Assembly (NCBI GenBank): GCA_029448655.1
Contig: JACCLO010000005.1
Location: 3,968,001 to 4,032,000, forward strand
Direction of reading: 5' to 3'
Length of the DNA stretch: 64,000 bases
Origin: Wolfiporia cocos
Taxonomy: Eukaryota; Basidiomycota; Agaricomycetes; Polyporales; Phaeolaceae
The first letter of the stretch is position 1, and every line of letters starts with the position of its first letter. The notes below the pieces were generated by a model. It had not been told where the DNA came from. It searched no databases and was given only the letters and a program-made list of their open reading frames with translations. The translations under genes and the position numbers were made by a program. Of the stretch, positions 9,478-20,600 are shown one piece after another.

Positions 9478-12400
9478 AGGCCTGTCCATGTGTGTTCGAT
9501 ACTGTACATCATCCGTCCTGTATATCGCGCCCAGAAAAAATAAATTATATAAAATATAACGATGCGAATGACAACACTAAGTACTTCAAACTAAGTGTTA
9601 CACTCTGGGTATACGGACAGAAAGTACAGGCCACAGCACTGGTTGACTCCGGTGCTTCAATATCAGTCATCAACAGCGAGTTAGTAAGCTTGAAAAAGTT
9701 AGTAACCGCTCCCCTAAATCCGCCTTTAAATGTACAAAACGCGGATGGGACATATAACTCAAACGGTCAACTTAAAGAAGTTGTGAAAGCATATATGATC
9801 CATGGCGAACACAAGGAAACTGTCGGCCTTGCTGTTATGAAATTACATGGAACTGACCTCATATTGGGTTATGACTGGCTAAAAAGACACAACCCTCATT
9901 TCGATTGGGAAAAGGGGACTTTGGATTACTCGCGCTGCAAAGACCGATGTATCCATAAAAAAGTTACTAAGGTACCTTCAGAAGAAGAAACATCAGACCT
10001 CGATGAAAAAGACATTACCATTTGGGATCTCCCCATAGAAATCATAGGAGAACCAGATGAAGAGAACCACTTTATAAATTGGATCTCTACTTTCAACGAT
10101 GAAGAAGCACAAGTGTTCGCTCAATTAGTAAAAGCAACACTCAATAAAAAATCTGAAGAGGGTGTTGACATTGAAAAATGGCAAACCCTAGTACCAAAAG
10201 AATACGAGGAATTTGGACCAACAGTTTTCTCACAGACAGCAAGCTATCGAATGCCCACTAGAAAAGCATACGACCATGCTATCAACATTAAAGAAAACGC
10301 CGAATTCCCCAAAGCAGCTAAACCATACGCTATGTCCCCAAGCGAAAAGAATTCACTCGATCAATGGATTGATGAAGAACTCGCTAAAGGATATATACAA
10401 CCATCCCAATCACCATTCGCCTCACCAGTCTTCTTTGTTAAAAAGAAAGACGGAGGATTAAGAATGGTCGTTGACTACAGAAAGCTAAACGACATCACAG
10501 TACAGAACAAATATCCGATACCACGTATCTCAGAGCTGATAGATCAACTCGCCCAAGCATCTATTTTCACAAAAATAGATCTAAGATGGGGATACAACAA
10601 CGTACGGATTAAAGAAGGCGACGAATGGAAAACGGCATTTATAACACACCGTGGACTATTCGAAGCCACAGTAATGTACTTTGGTTTCTGTAATGCCCCA
10701 GGGACATTCCAAGCCATGATGAATCACGTGCTTGAAGATTTCATTCGATCCGGAAAAGTAATAGTATATCTCGACGATATACTCATTTTCGGAAACGACC
10801 TAAAAGAACACCGTAAGATCGTAAAAGGAGTCCTGAAAAGGCTCCAAAACTGCGATCTTTACGCTAAACCAGAGAAATGCTTTTTCGAACAGTCATCAAT
10901 CGAATACCTTGGTATGATTATCTCGAAAGGAAAAGTAGCCATGGACCCATCCAAATATGATGGAGTACAAGCATGGCCTGAACCCCGAAAAGTAAAAGAA
11001 GTACAAACGTTCATAGGATTCGCCAACTTCTATCAGCGGTTCATCAAAGACTTCTCAAAGATAGTCAAACCTCTCACTAACCTCACTAAAAAGGGCCAGA
11101 CATGGTCTTGGGGCGAGGAACAACAAGAGGCATTCGAGACCTTGAAAAAGGCATTTACTACAGCACCGATTCTTAGAATCCCAGATCAGGATCAACCCTT
11201 TAGGATTGAATCTGACGCATCAGACTTCGCAACAGGCGCAGTATTGTCGCAACTAGACCCCAAAGATAATAAGTATCACCCAGTGGCTTATTATTCCAAG
11301 TCTATGACAGCACCTGAAAGAAACTACAAAGTCTACGACAAAGAATTACTAGCAATAATCAGAGCCCTTGAGGAATGGAGACATTACCTAGAAGGACACA
11401 AAGATAGTTTTGAAATATGGACGGACCATCGAAACCTCACATATTTCAAAACTGCGCAGAACCTAACTCGTCGACAGGCAAGATGGGCGTTGTATCTGAC
11501 AAGATTCAACTTTAAACTCCATCATAAGCCTGGAAAAACAATGTTAACAGCAGATCCTCTGTCACGGAGACCAGATCATGAAGAGGGGGTGGAACTCGAT
11601 AATCGAGACAGTATTCTTCTGAAACCAGAATTTTTTACTGAAGAACTCGCAGTTCGAGCTATAACATCCACTCACCAACAAGCATCAGGGACCCCGGACA
11701 CACCTATAATGGAGGAAATTCGCCTAGCAATGATGAACGACGAAGTTACAAAGAAATACAAAGAGCTCCTAGAAACAGGACCAAGAGAATTCAAGAAGGA
11801 CCTAAAGCAATGGAACTTCGAGAATGGAATTCTCTTACACAACGGAAAGGTATATGTCCCTGACATACCTACCCTTAGAAAGAAGGTTGTAGAAATACAC
11901 CACGATCACCCTTCCGCTGGACACTTCGGCCAGTGGAAAACATACGAGCTCCTAACCCGGAACTACTGGTGGCCATCCATGAATAACTACGTAAAGAAAT
12001 ACGTATCAGGATGCGACACCTGCCAGAGGATGAAGAACCGATCAGAAAAACCGTTCGGCAATCTTCAACCCAACCCAGTTCCAGAAGGGCCATGGGATAC
12101 CATCACCTGCGACTTCATCATGTATTTACCCAAGTCAAAGGAAGGAAAAAGCACCTACGACGCCATCATGGTCGTAGTAGACAGACTAACTAAAAGGGCC
12201 CACTTTTACCCTATTAGTTCAAGCTTTGGAACCAAGGATCTGGCAACAGTCCTTTATAAACGGTTCTACCCACTACACGGGCTACCCAAACAGATCATCT
12301 CGGATAGAGGCGTACAGTTCTCATCGGACCTCTTTAAACAATGGTGCAAGGAATTGACCATTGAAAGGTCTATGACGACAGCCTACCATCCACAAGCAGA

Positions 12401-13859
12401 CGGTCAAACAGAAAGGGTTAACCAAACGCTCGAACAATACCTTAGGTGTTATGTTAACACTTATGAAAAGAACGACTGGTCCACCTTCATTCCTACAGCG
12501 GAATTCGCGTACAATAACGTAGCATCAGAAACTACGAAGTACTCTCCGTTCTTTATGGAACTAGGAAGACATCCTAGGGCAGGACCAGACAGCATAGAAA
12601 CAAGCACGAACGCGGACCTGAACAAAATAGCACAGGCTCGCTTCAACGCCCAGCAAAATGCGAAAGCAGCAATGCTCGTAGCTGGCGAACGTTGGAAGTG
12701 GTACGCCGACCAAGGGAAGAAAGAATCACCCTTTAAAGTCGGTGACCGCGTAATGGTTCACACTAAAGACTACCAAGACACCGAAAGGAGTCTTGCACCC
12801 AGAGGAATAGGACCATTCACCATCATTGAACAGCTTTCAAAAGTAACATTCAAGCTGAAGATGGGGTCCCAATACAGAGCATACCATCCAGTATTTCACG
12901 CGTCAAAGCTATATCCATACAAATTGGCAGAAATAGAAGGACAAACCGTCCCCTTCGACCAATTTGAAGAGTTGGATAGCGACGACGAAAAAGAATGGGA
13001 AGTCGAAGCAATCCTAAGTCACAGAAGACGACAAGGGAAGCCAGAGTTCCTTATCCACTGGAAAGACACTACCAAAGTCGACGATACCTGGGAACCAGAA
13101 GAAAATCTCACTGGCGCCAAGGAAATATTAGACGAATATAAAGCACAGTCTTTCAATGCAGTAAAGACGATCGACGTAGACCACCAAGTCCTCGTCGCAG
13201 ACCCAGAAGACGACCCCAACTGGAAAGTTGGAGACCGTTATCTATGGCCGGATGACTGGCCCCAACAAAGCGACCTATTAGACGAAGATGAGTCTGAAGG
13301 TTACGATACAGATGACGAAAGACCGGAACGTATCCTCAAACCCAAATCTAGATGGTTAAAAAGAGATCCTTTCGGTGAATTCGTAGAAGACAATGTAGTC
13401 TTCAACAAAGAAGTAGTCTTTGCCAAAGACTTAAAACAAGGGCAGTCAAGTATAGGATATCCTGAAAAGGGTACCTCACACTCAGCCGGATACGACATCC
13501 GATCCGCAGAAGACACAGCAATCCCACCAGGGAAACTAGTAACCATACCCACGGGTTTAAAGATGTTACTACCCTACGGTCACTATGGACAACTCATGAC
13601 AAGATCTAGCATGGCTAAGAAAGACATGCTAGTAGTCGGAGGAGTCATCGACTGGGATTACAGAGGAGAAGTAATGGTCATGATCCGAAATTTTGGTAAT
13701 GACTATCAACATATAAACGAGACTGATAAAATCGCCCAATTACTAATCCTACCAGTTCCCAACTCGGAAGTCAACATAATCCATACCGCTAATTACGACA
13801 AGCTCTATGGAGACATGGGTACAAGAAAAGAAGGAGGATTTGGTTCCACAGGGAGATAA
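9408..13859 (+). CDS. pol: Pol of element A: PR-RT-RH-IN-chromodomain-dUTPase
   Basis: About 1483 aa, open frame. No ATG is present at the start (position 9408 is a GTG inside a longer open stretch), and the frame is -1 relative to gag over the overlap, so expression by ribosomal frameshifting from gag is inferred. Domains in order (approximate residues): aspartic protease with VDSGAS (about 80), reverse transcriptase with [14 protein letters not shown] and YLDDILIF (385-460), RNase H with RIESDASDFATGA, integrase zinc finger HH-CC ending CDTCQRMKNR (about 830-870), integrase core with TTAYHPQADGQTERVN (about 990), chromodomain with WEVEAILSHRRRQGK (1196-1243), linker motif LWPDDWP, and dUTPase with SAGYDIRSAED, RSSMAKK, GVIDWDYRGE, DKIAQLL and GFGSTGR (about 1350-1482). 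Active-site motifs look intact. Confidence 0.93.
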   Translation: MGLTSPIPRFGSDQSRFLLRTHVKACPCVFDTVHHPSCISRPEKINYIKYNDANDNTKYFKLSVTLWVYGQKVQATALVDSGASISVINSELVSLKKLVTAPLNPPLNVQNADGTYNSNGQLKEVVKAYMIHGEHKETVGLAVMKLHGTDLILGYDWLKRHNPHFDWEKGTLDYSRCKDRCIHKKVTKVPSEEETSDLDEKDITIWDLPIEIIGEPDEENHFINWISTFNDEEAQVFAQLVKATLNKKSEEGVDIEKWQTLVPKEYEEFGPTVFSQTASYRMPTRKAYDHAINIKENAEFPKAAKPYAMSPSEKNSLDQWIDEELAKGYIQPSQSPFASPVFFVKKKDGGLRMVVDYRKLNDITVQNKYPIPRISELIDQLAQASIFTKIDLRWGYNNVRIKEGDEWKTAFITHRGLFEATVMYFGFCNAPGTFQAMMNHVLEDFIRSGKVIVYLDDILIFGNDLKEHRKIVKGVLKRLQNCDLYAKPEKCFFEQSSIEYLGMIISKGKVAMDPSKYDGVQAWPEPRKVKEVQTFIGFANFYQRFIKDFSKIVKPLTNLTKKGQTWSWGEEQQEAFETLKKAFTTAPILRIPDQDQPFRIESDASDFATGAVLSQLDPKDNKYHPVAYYSKSMTAPERNYKVYDKELLAIIRALEEWRHYLEGHKDSFEIWTDHRNLTYFKTAQNLTRRQARWALYLTRFNFKLHHKPGKTMLTADPLSRRPDHEEGVELDNRDSILLKPEFFTEELAVRAITSTHQQASGTPDTPIMEEIRLAMMNDEVTKKYKELLETGPREFKKDLKQWNFENGILLHNGKVYVPDIPTLRKKVVEIHHDHPSAGHFGQWKTYELLTRNYWWPSMNNYVKKYVSGCDTCQRMKNRSEKPFGNLQPNPVPEGPWDTITCDFIMYLPKSKEGKSTYDAIMVVVDRLTKRAHFYPISSSFGTKDLATVLYKRFYPLHGLPKQIISDRGVQFSSDLFKQWCKELTIERSMTTAYHPQADGQTERVNQTLEQYLRCYVNTYEKNDWSTFIPTAEFAYNNVASETTKYSPFFMELGRHPRAGPDSIETSTNADLNKIAQARFNAQQNAKAAMLVAGERWKWYADQGKKESPFKVGDRVMVHTKDYQDTERSLAPRGIGPFTIIEQLSKVTFKLKMGSQYRAYHPVFHASKLYPYKLAEIEGQTVPFDQFEELDSDDEKEWEVEAILSHRRRQGKPEFLIHWKDTTKVDDTWEPEENLTGAKEILDEYKAQSFNAVKTIDVDHQVLVADPEDDPNWKVGDRYLWPDDWPQQSDLLDEDESEGYDTDDERPERILKPKSRWLKRDPFGEFVEDNVVFNKEVVFAKDLKQGQSSIGYPEKGTSHSAGYDIRSAEDTAIPPGKLVTIPTGLKMLLPYGHYGQLMTRSSMAKKDMLVVGGVIDWDYRGEVMVMIRNFGNDYQHINETDKIAQLLILPVPNSEVNIIHTANYDKLYGDMGTRKEGGFGSTGR

Positions 13860-13884
13860 AAGGTCTTTTCGGGACGAAAAGCAT

Positions 13885-13897
13885 AAAGAGGGGGTAA
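13885..13897 (+). other. polypurine tract of element A
   Basis: AAAGAGGGGGTAA directly before the 3' LTR; the plus-strand priming site. The same GAGGGGGTA core precedes the LTRs of families B and C. Confidence 0.8.
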
Positions 13898-14395
13898 TGT
13901 CACAGTTTTCTAGGCATTCTCCTATTTTTTCCCGAATTTCTAGCTATTATGACTTATCCTACTGATAAGTCGTATCTAAGACGGTTAGTAAACCTAACCT
14001 CGTTCAATCACGTGACCTGTAGATCCTACGTCAGAAACCTAGACTACATAGTCATATCACGATGGTCATCGGCCCCGCGTTAACGCTCTACGGCCTTTAG
14101 TCCGCTTATCAGATCTAGCTTACGCTATACCAAAGCACGCCATTATGGCACCATACCAGAAGCGCTGAGTATTACCGCTCAGCGCACAGACCTTCTAGCA
14201 TTAGGGCAAGCAGTTCTTGAGTAGTGCCCTACATGTATATAAGCCGATACGTCTAAGGCCTAAGTCCTTAGAACTATCAATCTGTTACACGACGCTTTAG
14301 CTGATAACTACTGCTTCACTTGACTCGTTCTACCTCAACTCGCAACTTATCAACGTTTCGACCAACAAGCCAGAACAACAGTGAGTCTTGGGTCA
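13898..14395 (+). repeat. element A 3' LTR
   Basis: 498 bp matching 5404-5901 throughout as read by eye, followed by the GACTG target duplication. Confidence 0.93.
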
Positions 14396-14824
14396 GACTG
14401 GCCGCTCCTTAGGCACCCAGGCTAGCAGTCTAAGAGAGAGAGAGTGGATGTCGACACTGAGACAGGCGCACACCAGAGAGGAGATGGTTCCCAGGGGACT
14501 TGCCCCAAGGCCGAGAAGAATAGTTCTGAGGTGTAAGCCTCAGAACGTCGTAGTATATATACATGAGGGACAGTAACTACCGCTGCTCAAGACCTGCCCT
14601 AATGGCATGGTCTGTGCGTGCGCTGTGACCGTAACCCATAACTACATAACGCTGTGACTACTCCTGACGTCACGTGACCTGTAGAGATAGGATAGTGAAG
14701 AGATTATCTACCTACGCACGTGCGGTTCCACTGAGCGGCTAAGTAATATAGTATAGCGAATATCTGTGGAATAAGAGTGAATAAGTCATTAGGGAACCCC
14801 TTTATTCCGGAATTTCTTGTGACA

Positions 14825-15105
14825 GCCAAGACGAGTCTGGGGTGCTCCCTGCTCGTCTGGCTGGTATATATGCTCGTAGGCTGTTTGTACATGTTTGGCT
14901 ACTATACAGTATTACGTAAGCTGATAGACCGTTTAGAGTATGGTAAACCCTATCGTAGGTGTAGAGCCACATCAAGGGTGTCCGGGGTCTGTGTAGGCAC
15001 GTGTGGGGTGTTCGGGGTCCTTGCACGTGATGCATAGGCGGGTGCTTAGATAAGATAAGGGTTGTTCCTAGTCGCAAGCTAGTTGGAGAAAATCGGCTTG
15101 TGACA
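14825..15105 (-). repeat. B1 3' LTR, right part
   Basis: Begins with the GCCAA duplication left by solo LTR D and matches the rest of the 371 bp B LTR (compare 23119-23399). It ends TTGTGACA at 15105, next to the polypurine tract. Confidence 0.88.
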
Positions 15106-15825
15106 GTACCCCCTCTTCTAGCTGCGTGTCTCCACGCCCAGCAATCACTTTGTACATTGTTTGGTCAACATGGCACGGGTGATCTACGGTTTTCTTGCAG
15201 ATATGTGGGTTGGCGAGTTGGAGGGTGTTTAAGACCGGGTAGATCCAGTATCATATTGACTCAGGTATAGTGGATTCTATCAGCTGCCCAACTCGTATTC
15301 CGTATTGCATGACCCGTGTGCGTGGATCGCAGAACCAGAAGTTACGAGCGACGAGCTTCTTTTCGTAGGCGTAGAATGGTATACTGCCTTTGACTAGAAG
15401 CGCGGTGTCTATGTCGTCGTATATTATGAACTCCTTCGGGTTCTCCCTAAGTCCCATTTCCTGAGCTTTTCGTTCAAAGTCCTCCCACTCTGGGTCCCAT
15501 TTGGTGTTAGAGTGGTCCCAGCCAGTGTTTCTGTTTTTCCACTGATTACCTGGGGCGGATGGTCTTGCTTCGAAGAATTTTGTAACGAGCTCTTGGTAAT
15601 GGTCCAATCCACGTTTTCGTTCCCATGTTTTAGTCCCGTCAGACCACTCGACTTCTAGCTCGATTCGCCCTCGGTCTTCCCTGGATTCGAGGATCCTGAG
15701 AGGCCTGCGAACGTCCTTGCTTTCCGTCACTTTACTATGGTCCTAATTGGGAAAGGCGGGCGGTGTGTATGGTAGGAGTAAGACCTCATTGAATACTGGG
15801 TATATTCCGTGCATGTCTGCGGGGA
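15106..15825 (-). pseudogene. B1 Pol C-terminus: integrase end, chromodomain, unknown tail
   Basis: Read on the minus strand from the LTR E junction: the end of integrase (ADMHGIYPVFNEVLL), a premature TAG after AFPN, then a chromodomain-like segment (RILESREDRG, ELEVEWSDGTKTWE, 15600-15700), then a Trp-rich tail (WDPEWEDFERKAQEMGL, EFIIYDDIDTALLVKGS) with no family I know. A TGA at 15251-15253 truncates it. In the B0 copy the equivalent codon is GGA and the frame runs on to the polypurine tract (HPCHVDQTMYKVIAGRGD). Bases 15106-15119 are the complement of the polypurine tract. Confidence 0.75.
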
Positions 15826-16315
15826 TGACACAGAATGTGTCATACGTACATGTTTATGCCCTAACCCCTTCTACTAACGTTGAAGGTGTTGACGACGAGG
15901 TAACGTCGCATGGGCTGACTAGGTAGACTCCAAGATAGAGAGTCTAAGGCATAGTGACAGCGTAGTCACCAGAGGCAGTCCCAGTCTAGCACGCAGTATG
16001 ATGATGAGGTTACACATCCATTGTCGAGATTGATCAGTCTGAGGTTGTAAGACCTCAGACGTCTACTTTATATACATGGAGACCGGCCGCTACCTAATGA
16101 AGGGCCTGCCCTAATGGCATGGTCTGTGCGCGCCCCTAAAGGTCACGCGTATGTATTATGTAAGTAGGGGATCACGTGACAGTATGTCCTGACGAACAGG
16201 TTGTGTTATACCGCTACACTACGTTGCACAGGTCATGTGACTACTAGAATGTGAGCTCCTGGGTTTGAGCCAGGGAGGGGGTAATACATTAAAACATGCC
16301 ACAAAATCTGTGACA
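15826..16315 (-). mobile_element. solo LTR E (minus)
   Basis: 490 bp, TGACACAG ... CTGTGACA on the plus strand, flanked by perfect 5 bp duplications GGGGA (15821-15825 and 16316-16320). It interrupts the B1 integrase between YELDLP and ADMHGIYP. It contains a minus-strand TATATAAAG promoter block near 16060-16075. Confidence 0.9.
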
Positions 16316-17682
16316 GGGGAGGTCTAGTTCGTACGCTCCGTGCCCGACCTTTTTGATGACCTTGTATGGTCCAAACCGCTTGGAGTCAAGCTTCTTGGTT
16401 GGGTGGCCCATGTTTATGTTACGGCCGTCGACCCAAACTAAGTCGCCTTCAGAGTGCGATAGTGGCGATGCTCGTTTCCTATCGTAGTACTCTTTCATGC
16501 GTAGCTTAGCTTTCTCCAGGTTCTGTGAAGCGAGTTTGGATACCGTGTGCATGTGTTCGACCCAATCCCGTGCTACCCCCTCTTCCTGTTCCGGCGCCTC
16601 TACACCTGTGAAGGGGTGGTATCCGTGCGTAAGGTAAAAGGGACTATATCCCGTGCTACTGTGTACGTGTGTCTTGTACGCAAAGCTTGCCAGCGGGAGT
16701 AAGTCCGGCCAGTTCGTATGAGTATCGTTAATAAATAATCTAAGGTAGACCTCGAGTTCCTGGTTCATACGTTCCGTTTGCCCGTCTGTTTGTGGGTGGA
16801 ACGCGGTACTCGGGTTTCCCTGTATGCCTAATCTACGATATACGTCCTTGATAAATTCTGCTACAAATTGAGGTCCTCTGTCGCTAAATACTTTTTTAGG
16901 TAGTCCGTGTTGTGTATATACTTTGTCTATAAATATGTTGGCCCATCCTTCGGCCGATAGTTTAGTCGTTGTTGGTACAGCTATGTAGTCCTTGGATTTC
17001 ATGTCTACTACTACAATGATTGCATCGCAACCCTTGGAAGTGGGGAGTCCCGTGATCATGTCGACGGAAATGTTCTCCCAGTTGTGTGTTGGAGTTGGGT
17101 TCGGGTTGAGTGGAGCCGCGCGTTTGGATCGGTCCGGCACTTGATACAAGCCTTAACATACTGGCGGATGTCTGAGCGCATCTTTGGCCACCAGTAGTGT
17201 CGGTGTATGGCAGTATATGTGTTTTCGGTGCCAGGGTGTCCCGCTGAGACGGTGTCGTGGAACGAAGAAATGATTTTTCCGATTAATTCTTCGTCCCGAG
17301 GGATAATTAACCTCCCCCTCCTATATCGCAGACCGTCCTCGGTCGTTTCCCCTACTTCTACTCCTTCCTTTCCATCGTAGAGAGAGGCTCCCGCTTTGAC
17401 CCTCTCTTTTACTTCGTCATGGGTGATACCCTTGACTACAGTATAGAATGAAGATCGCAGCCTTTCTGCGCTATCTTGGACGAAGAGGTGTGGCTTCAGG
17501 ACGACTTGCCCTTCGAGGTGATCCTTGTCGTTTCCGTGATCACTTCTTCGGGAAAGCCCATCGGCCCTTCCATTGGTCTTCCCGGGGATGTGCACGAGTT
17601 GTAGGTCATACTCGGCGAGTTCCGTCATCCACCGGGCTTGTCGCGGATTAATTTTCTGCGGGGTCTTAAAGTATTCTAAGTT
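16316..17682 (-). pseudogene. B1 Pol middle: RNase H end, integrase zinc finger and core
   Basis: Continues the 17683-22278 frame after the TAG that follows LTDH. It has NLEYF and INPRQARW of RNase H, the PGKTNGRADGLSRR linker, the integrase zinc-binding segment (YTAIHRHYWWPKMR ... CIKC), a frameshift at about 17145, then the core (WENISVDMITGLP, FSDRGPQFVAEF, AFHPQTDGQTERMNQE). LTR E cuts it off. Apart from these breaks the sequence is well conserved, so decay is recent. Confidence 0.85.
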
Positions 17683-20600
17683 CTAATGGTCCGTCAGTAC
17701 TTCTACAGGGTGTTTGCCACCCATTACGAAATGCCGCCATTCATCGAGTGTGCGCATGATGGCGAGGAGTTCTCTGTCGTAAATCTTGTAGTTCCGTTCT
17801 GCTGGTAGCATCGTCTTACTCTGGTAGGCGATGGGTTTCCAGACGCCGTCCTGTTTCTGCATGAGGCAGGCTCCAGTTGCGAAGTCTGAAGAGTCTGCCT
17901 CGATGCGGAAAGGGTGGTCATCGTTTGGTATCCCTAACATGGGTGCTTCGATAAATATCTTCTTTAACTTATCAAAACACTCTTGTTCCGCTGTACCCCA
18001 CTGCCAAGGCGTGTCCTTGGTCAGGTTTATCAGTGGGCATGCTACCGTGGAAAACTTGGGAATGAATCTCCGGTAGAAGTTTGCAAATCCTATGAAGGAC
18101 TGCACTTCTTTCTTGTTCCGAGGTGCGGGCCATTCAGCCACTGCCGCTACCTTCACGGGATCCATACGGATTTCCCCGTGAGAGATTATATGTCCCAAGT
18201 ATTCTACTTCTGACTTCATGAACTCGCATTTCTCTGGTTTACAGGTTAGCTTATTTTGACGGAGAACGAGCAGAACCTTGCGCAGTATCTCTTTATGTTC
18301 TGCCTTGGTCTCTGTGAAAACAAGTATGTCGTCTAAATATACAATGACCTTTCCTGTCATTATCAGGTCTCGGAAGATGTCGTTCATCAAAGTCTGGAAC
18401 GTGCCCGGTGCGTTGCACATTCTGAAGAACATCACTAATGGCTCGTATAGCCCTCTATTAGTGATGAAGGTGGCTTTCTCTTCGTCGCCTTCTTTGATTC
18501 TGACGTTCGTGTATCCCCAACGAATGTCCAATTTAGAAAAGTACTTAGCTCGTTTTAACTTGTTGAGCAGCTCCGTGATCAGAGGGAGCGGGTACCGGTT
18601 CTTCTTGGTCATCTGGTTCAGCTTCCGATAGTCCTGAATGGGTCTCAGTTTCCCATCCTTCTTCTTGACGAAGAAGAATGGTGCCCCCCATGGTGACTTG
18701 GATGGTCGTATGCGTCCAGTCCGTAACTGTTCTTCTAGAAAGTCGTCTAACGCCTCCTGTTCTCGTGGCGATAGGGCATAGATCTTGCCGGCGTAGGGTT
18801 CGGAGTTCGGTAGGAGTTCTATGGCGTGGTCCCACGGTCGCCTTTCGGGGAGTTGGTCAAATTCCGTTTCCTTAAACATGTCTTCAAACTCGTGTAAGTA
18901 CTCGGGGACCACTTCCTCGAAGGTTTTGGCTTCCGTGGTTTTGCCGGTGGCAATGGCGATTTCGGTTGCCTTTGTCGCACGGACTCGCTCAGCGATGTCG
19001 GCCCGGCACTCTTTCCTATTCCGTATCCAAGCGTCAGCGAAGATGTAATAAATATGGTCACCGTCCTCGATCTGCTCGTGTTCGCAGTCGCAGGTGAAGG
19101 TGATTCGGTGTTTCTTCCAGTCGATGGTAGGATTATGGTCCTCCAACCAATCGAAGCTGAGGAATATGTTGGCCGAGCTCAGCTCGGTGACGTGGAACTT
19201 GCGCGTTTCCAAATGCGTGTTGATCTGCATCTGGAGTTCGACATAGTGCGTCATCTTGCCCGCAGCATTGGTACTTCCGTCAGCGTTGTACAGTTTGACG
19301 GGTCGGTCTAGTGGGAGTTGCTCGAGTTTGTATTCCTCCACGTAGGCACGACTGATGACCGATCCCGTTGAACCGGAGTCTATCAGTGCCTTTGTGAAGA
19401 GGGCGCGTCCGTCAGGGCGGTGGAGGGTGATCGGTACTTCGATCTGCCTTCCCCGTTTTCCCGTCTGGATTACCACTACATTCCCTCTGAGTTTCTCACC
19501 AGTAGAGCCGAACCCCTGTGTTCCGCGTCTGGTTTCCCTAATGCTTTTTACTATGCGCGTGTCTGGTGTCATATTGCATTCGAGTATGAACTGGGCGATT
19601 CTGTCCCCATACTCAACTTGATAATCTGTTCCAGTTTGATTATTCAGTATGACTTTTAACCGGCCGGTGTAGTCTTCGTCGACTACCCCGGCCTCTACGT
19701 CGACTCCCTTCAGGGCAAGTCCGGATCGTGGAGCTATGCGGCCGTATACACCGGGTGGCATTCGGATCATTATGCCTGTATCCACGGTGATACGTTTCCC
19801 GTTCGGTATAACGACTTCTTCCGCAGAGTGAAGATCGTAACCCGCGGATCCTTCGCTTTTGTGCTCAGGGGGGATTACCCACGGGTGGTCTAAGTATATG
19901 TCGAGCGTGACTGCCTTCTTCTTGGCACGTCGACGCCGCATTTTCTTTTCTGTCTTTTTCTGGACTGTGGGCTCAGATGCGTCTGCCATTTGCACATCTG
20001 GGTCCACAACCGGGTCTACGTCCATTGGCACATAGTTTACATTGTTAACAATAGAGGAATTAAGCACGGTTTTATCCTCCCGCCAAGCTCCGGTGGGAGG
20101 CTCCTCTGAGGCTGTTACAAACGAATCGTCGGAGCATGTTGAAGCTCTGTTGTCGTTACCAGGCGCCAAATCTACTGAACGTGGTACAGATACGTAATCA
20201 AATATCGGGGCCCCAGTTCCTAGCCCATATAGTCCATCCACCGGTTCGTTACCCTCCGTGGCAGATTCGGAGATAGAGTTATTTACTGGTTCCTCAATCT
20301 CCAGAACTGAAAATTTATTATTAGAGAGGGGACGTACCTGAGTGAATCCGGCTTCCTTCGCAGCCTCCGGATTTTCCTTGGCCCAGGCAGCCACCATTCG
20401 CATGAAGTCCTCCTGGGATACTTCCCCAAGGACTTTTTCTGCAGGTGGGCCTTCGACGGCCTGGCGGGTGCGCGCCGGTTGTGAGGGTCCGGCACCGGTG
20501 TTCCCTCCACTGGTAGCTGCTCGGGGCTTCCAGTTGGGTTGGTGCCAGACGGGCTTGTTGCAGCCCTTTCCTGGTGCCTCTGCTTGTGTCTTGCTGCAAG

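Larger units (their letters stand above)
5404..14395 (+). mobile_element. Ty3/gypsy chromovirus A, complete copy
   Basis: Complete 8992 bp element with 498 bp LTRs at both ends that look identical by eye, flanked by a perfect 5 bp duplication GACTG (5399-5403 and 14396-14400). Order: LTR, self-complementary primer site, structured leader, upstream ORF, gag, pol with chromodomain and dUTPase, polypurine tract, LTR. All three frames are open. Matching LTRs and intact frames indicate a recent, possibly still competent insertion. Confidence 0.93.
5225..14824 (-). mobile_element. solo LTR D (minus), split by element A
   Basis: Solo LTR of about 603 bp made of 5225-5403 and 14401-14824. On the minus strand it starts TGTCACAAG and ends GTGTCA, and it is flanked by a perfect 5 bp duplication GCCAA (5220-5224 and 14825-14829) inside the B1 3' LTR. 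It contains a TATA-type block (complement of 14553-14562) followed downstream by an AGAACTATTCT start-like sequence. Element A inserted into it. Confidence 0.85.
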
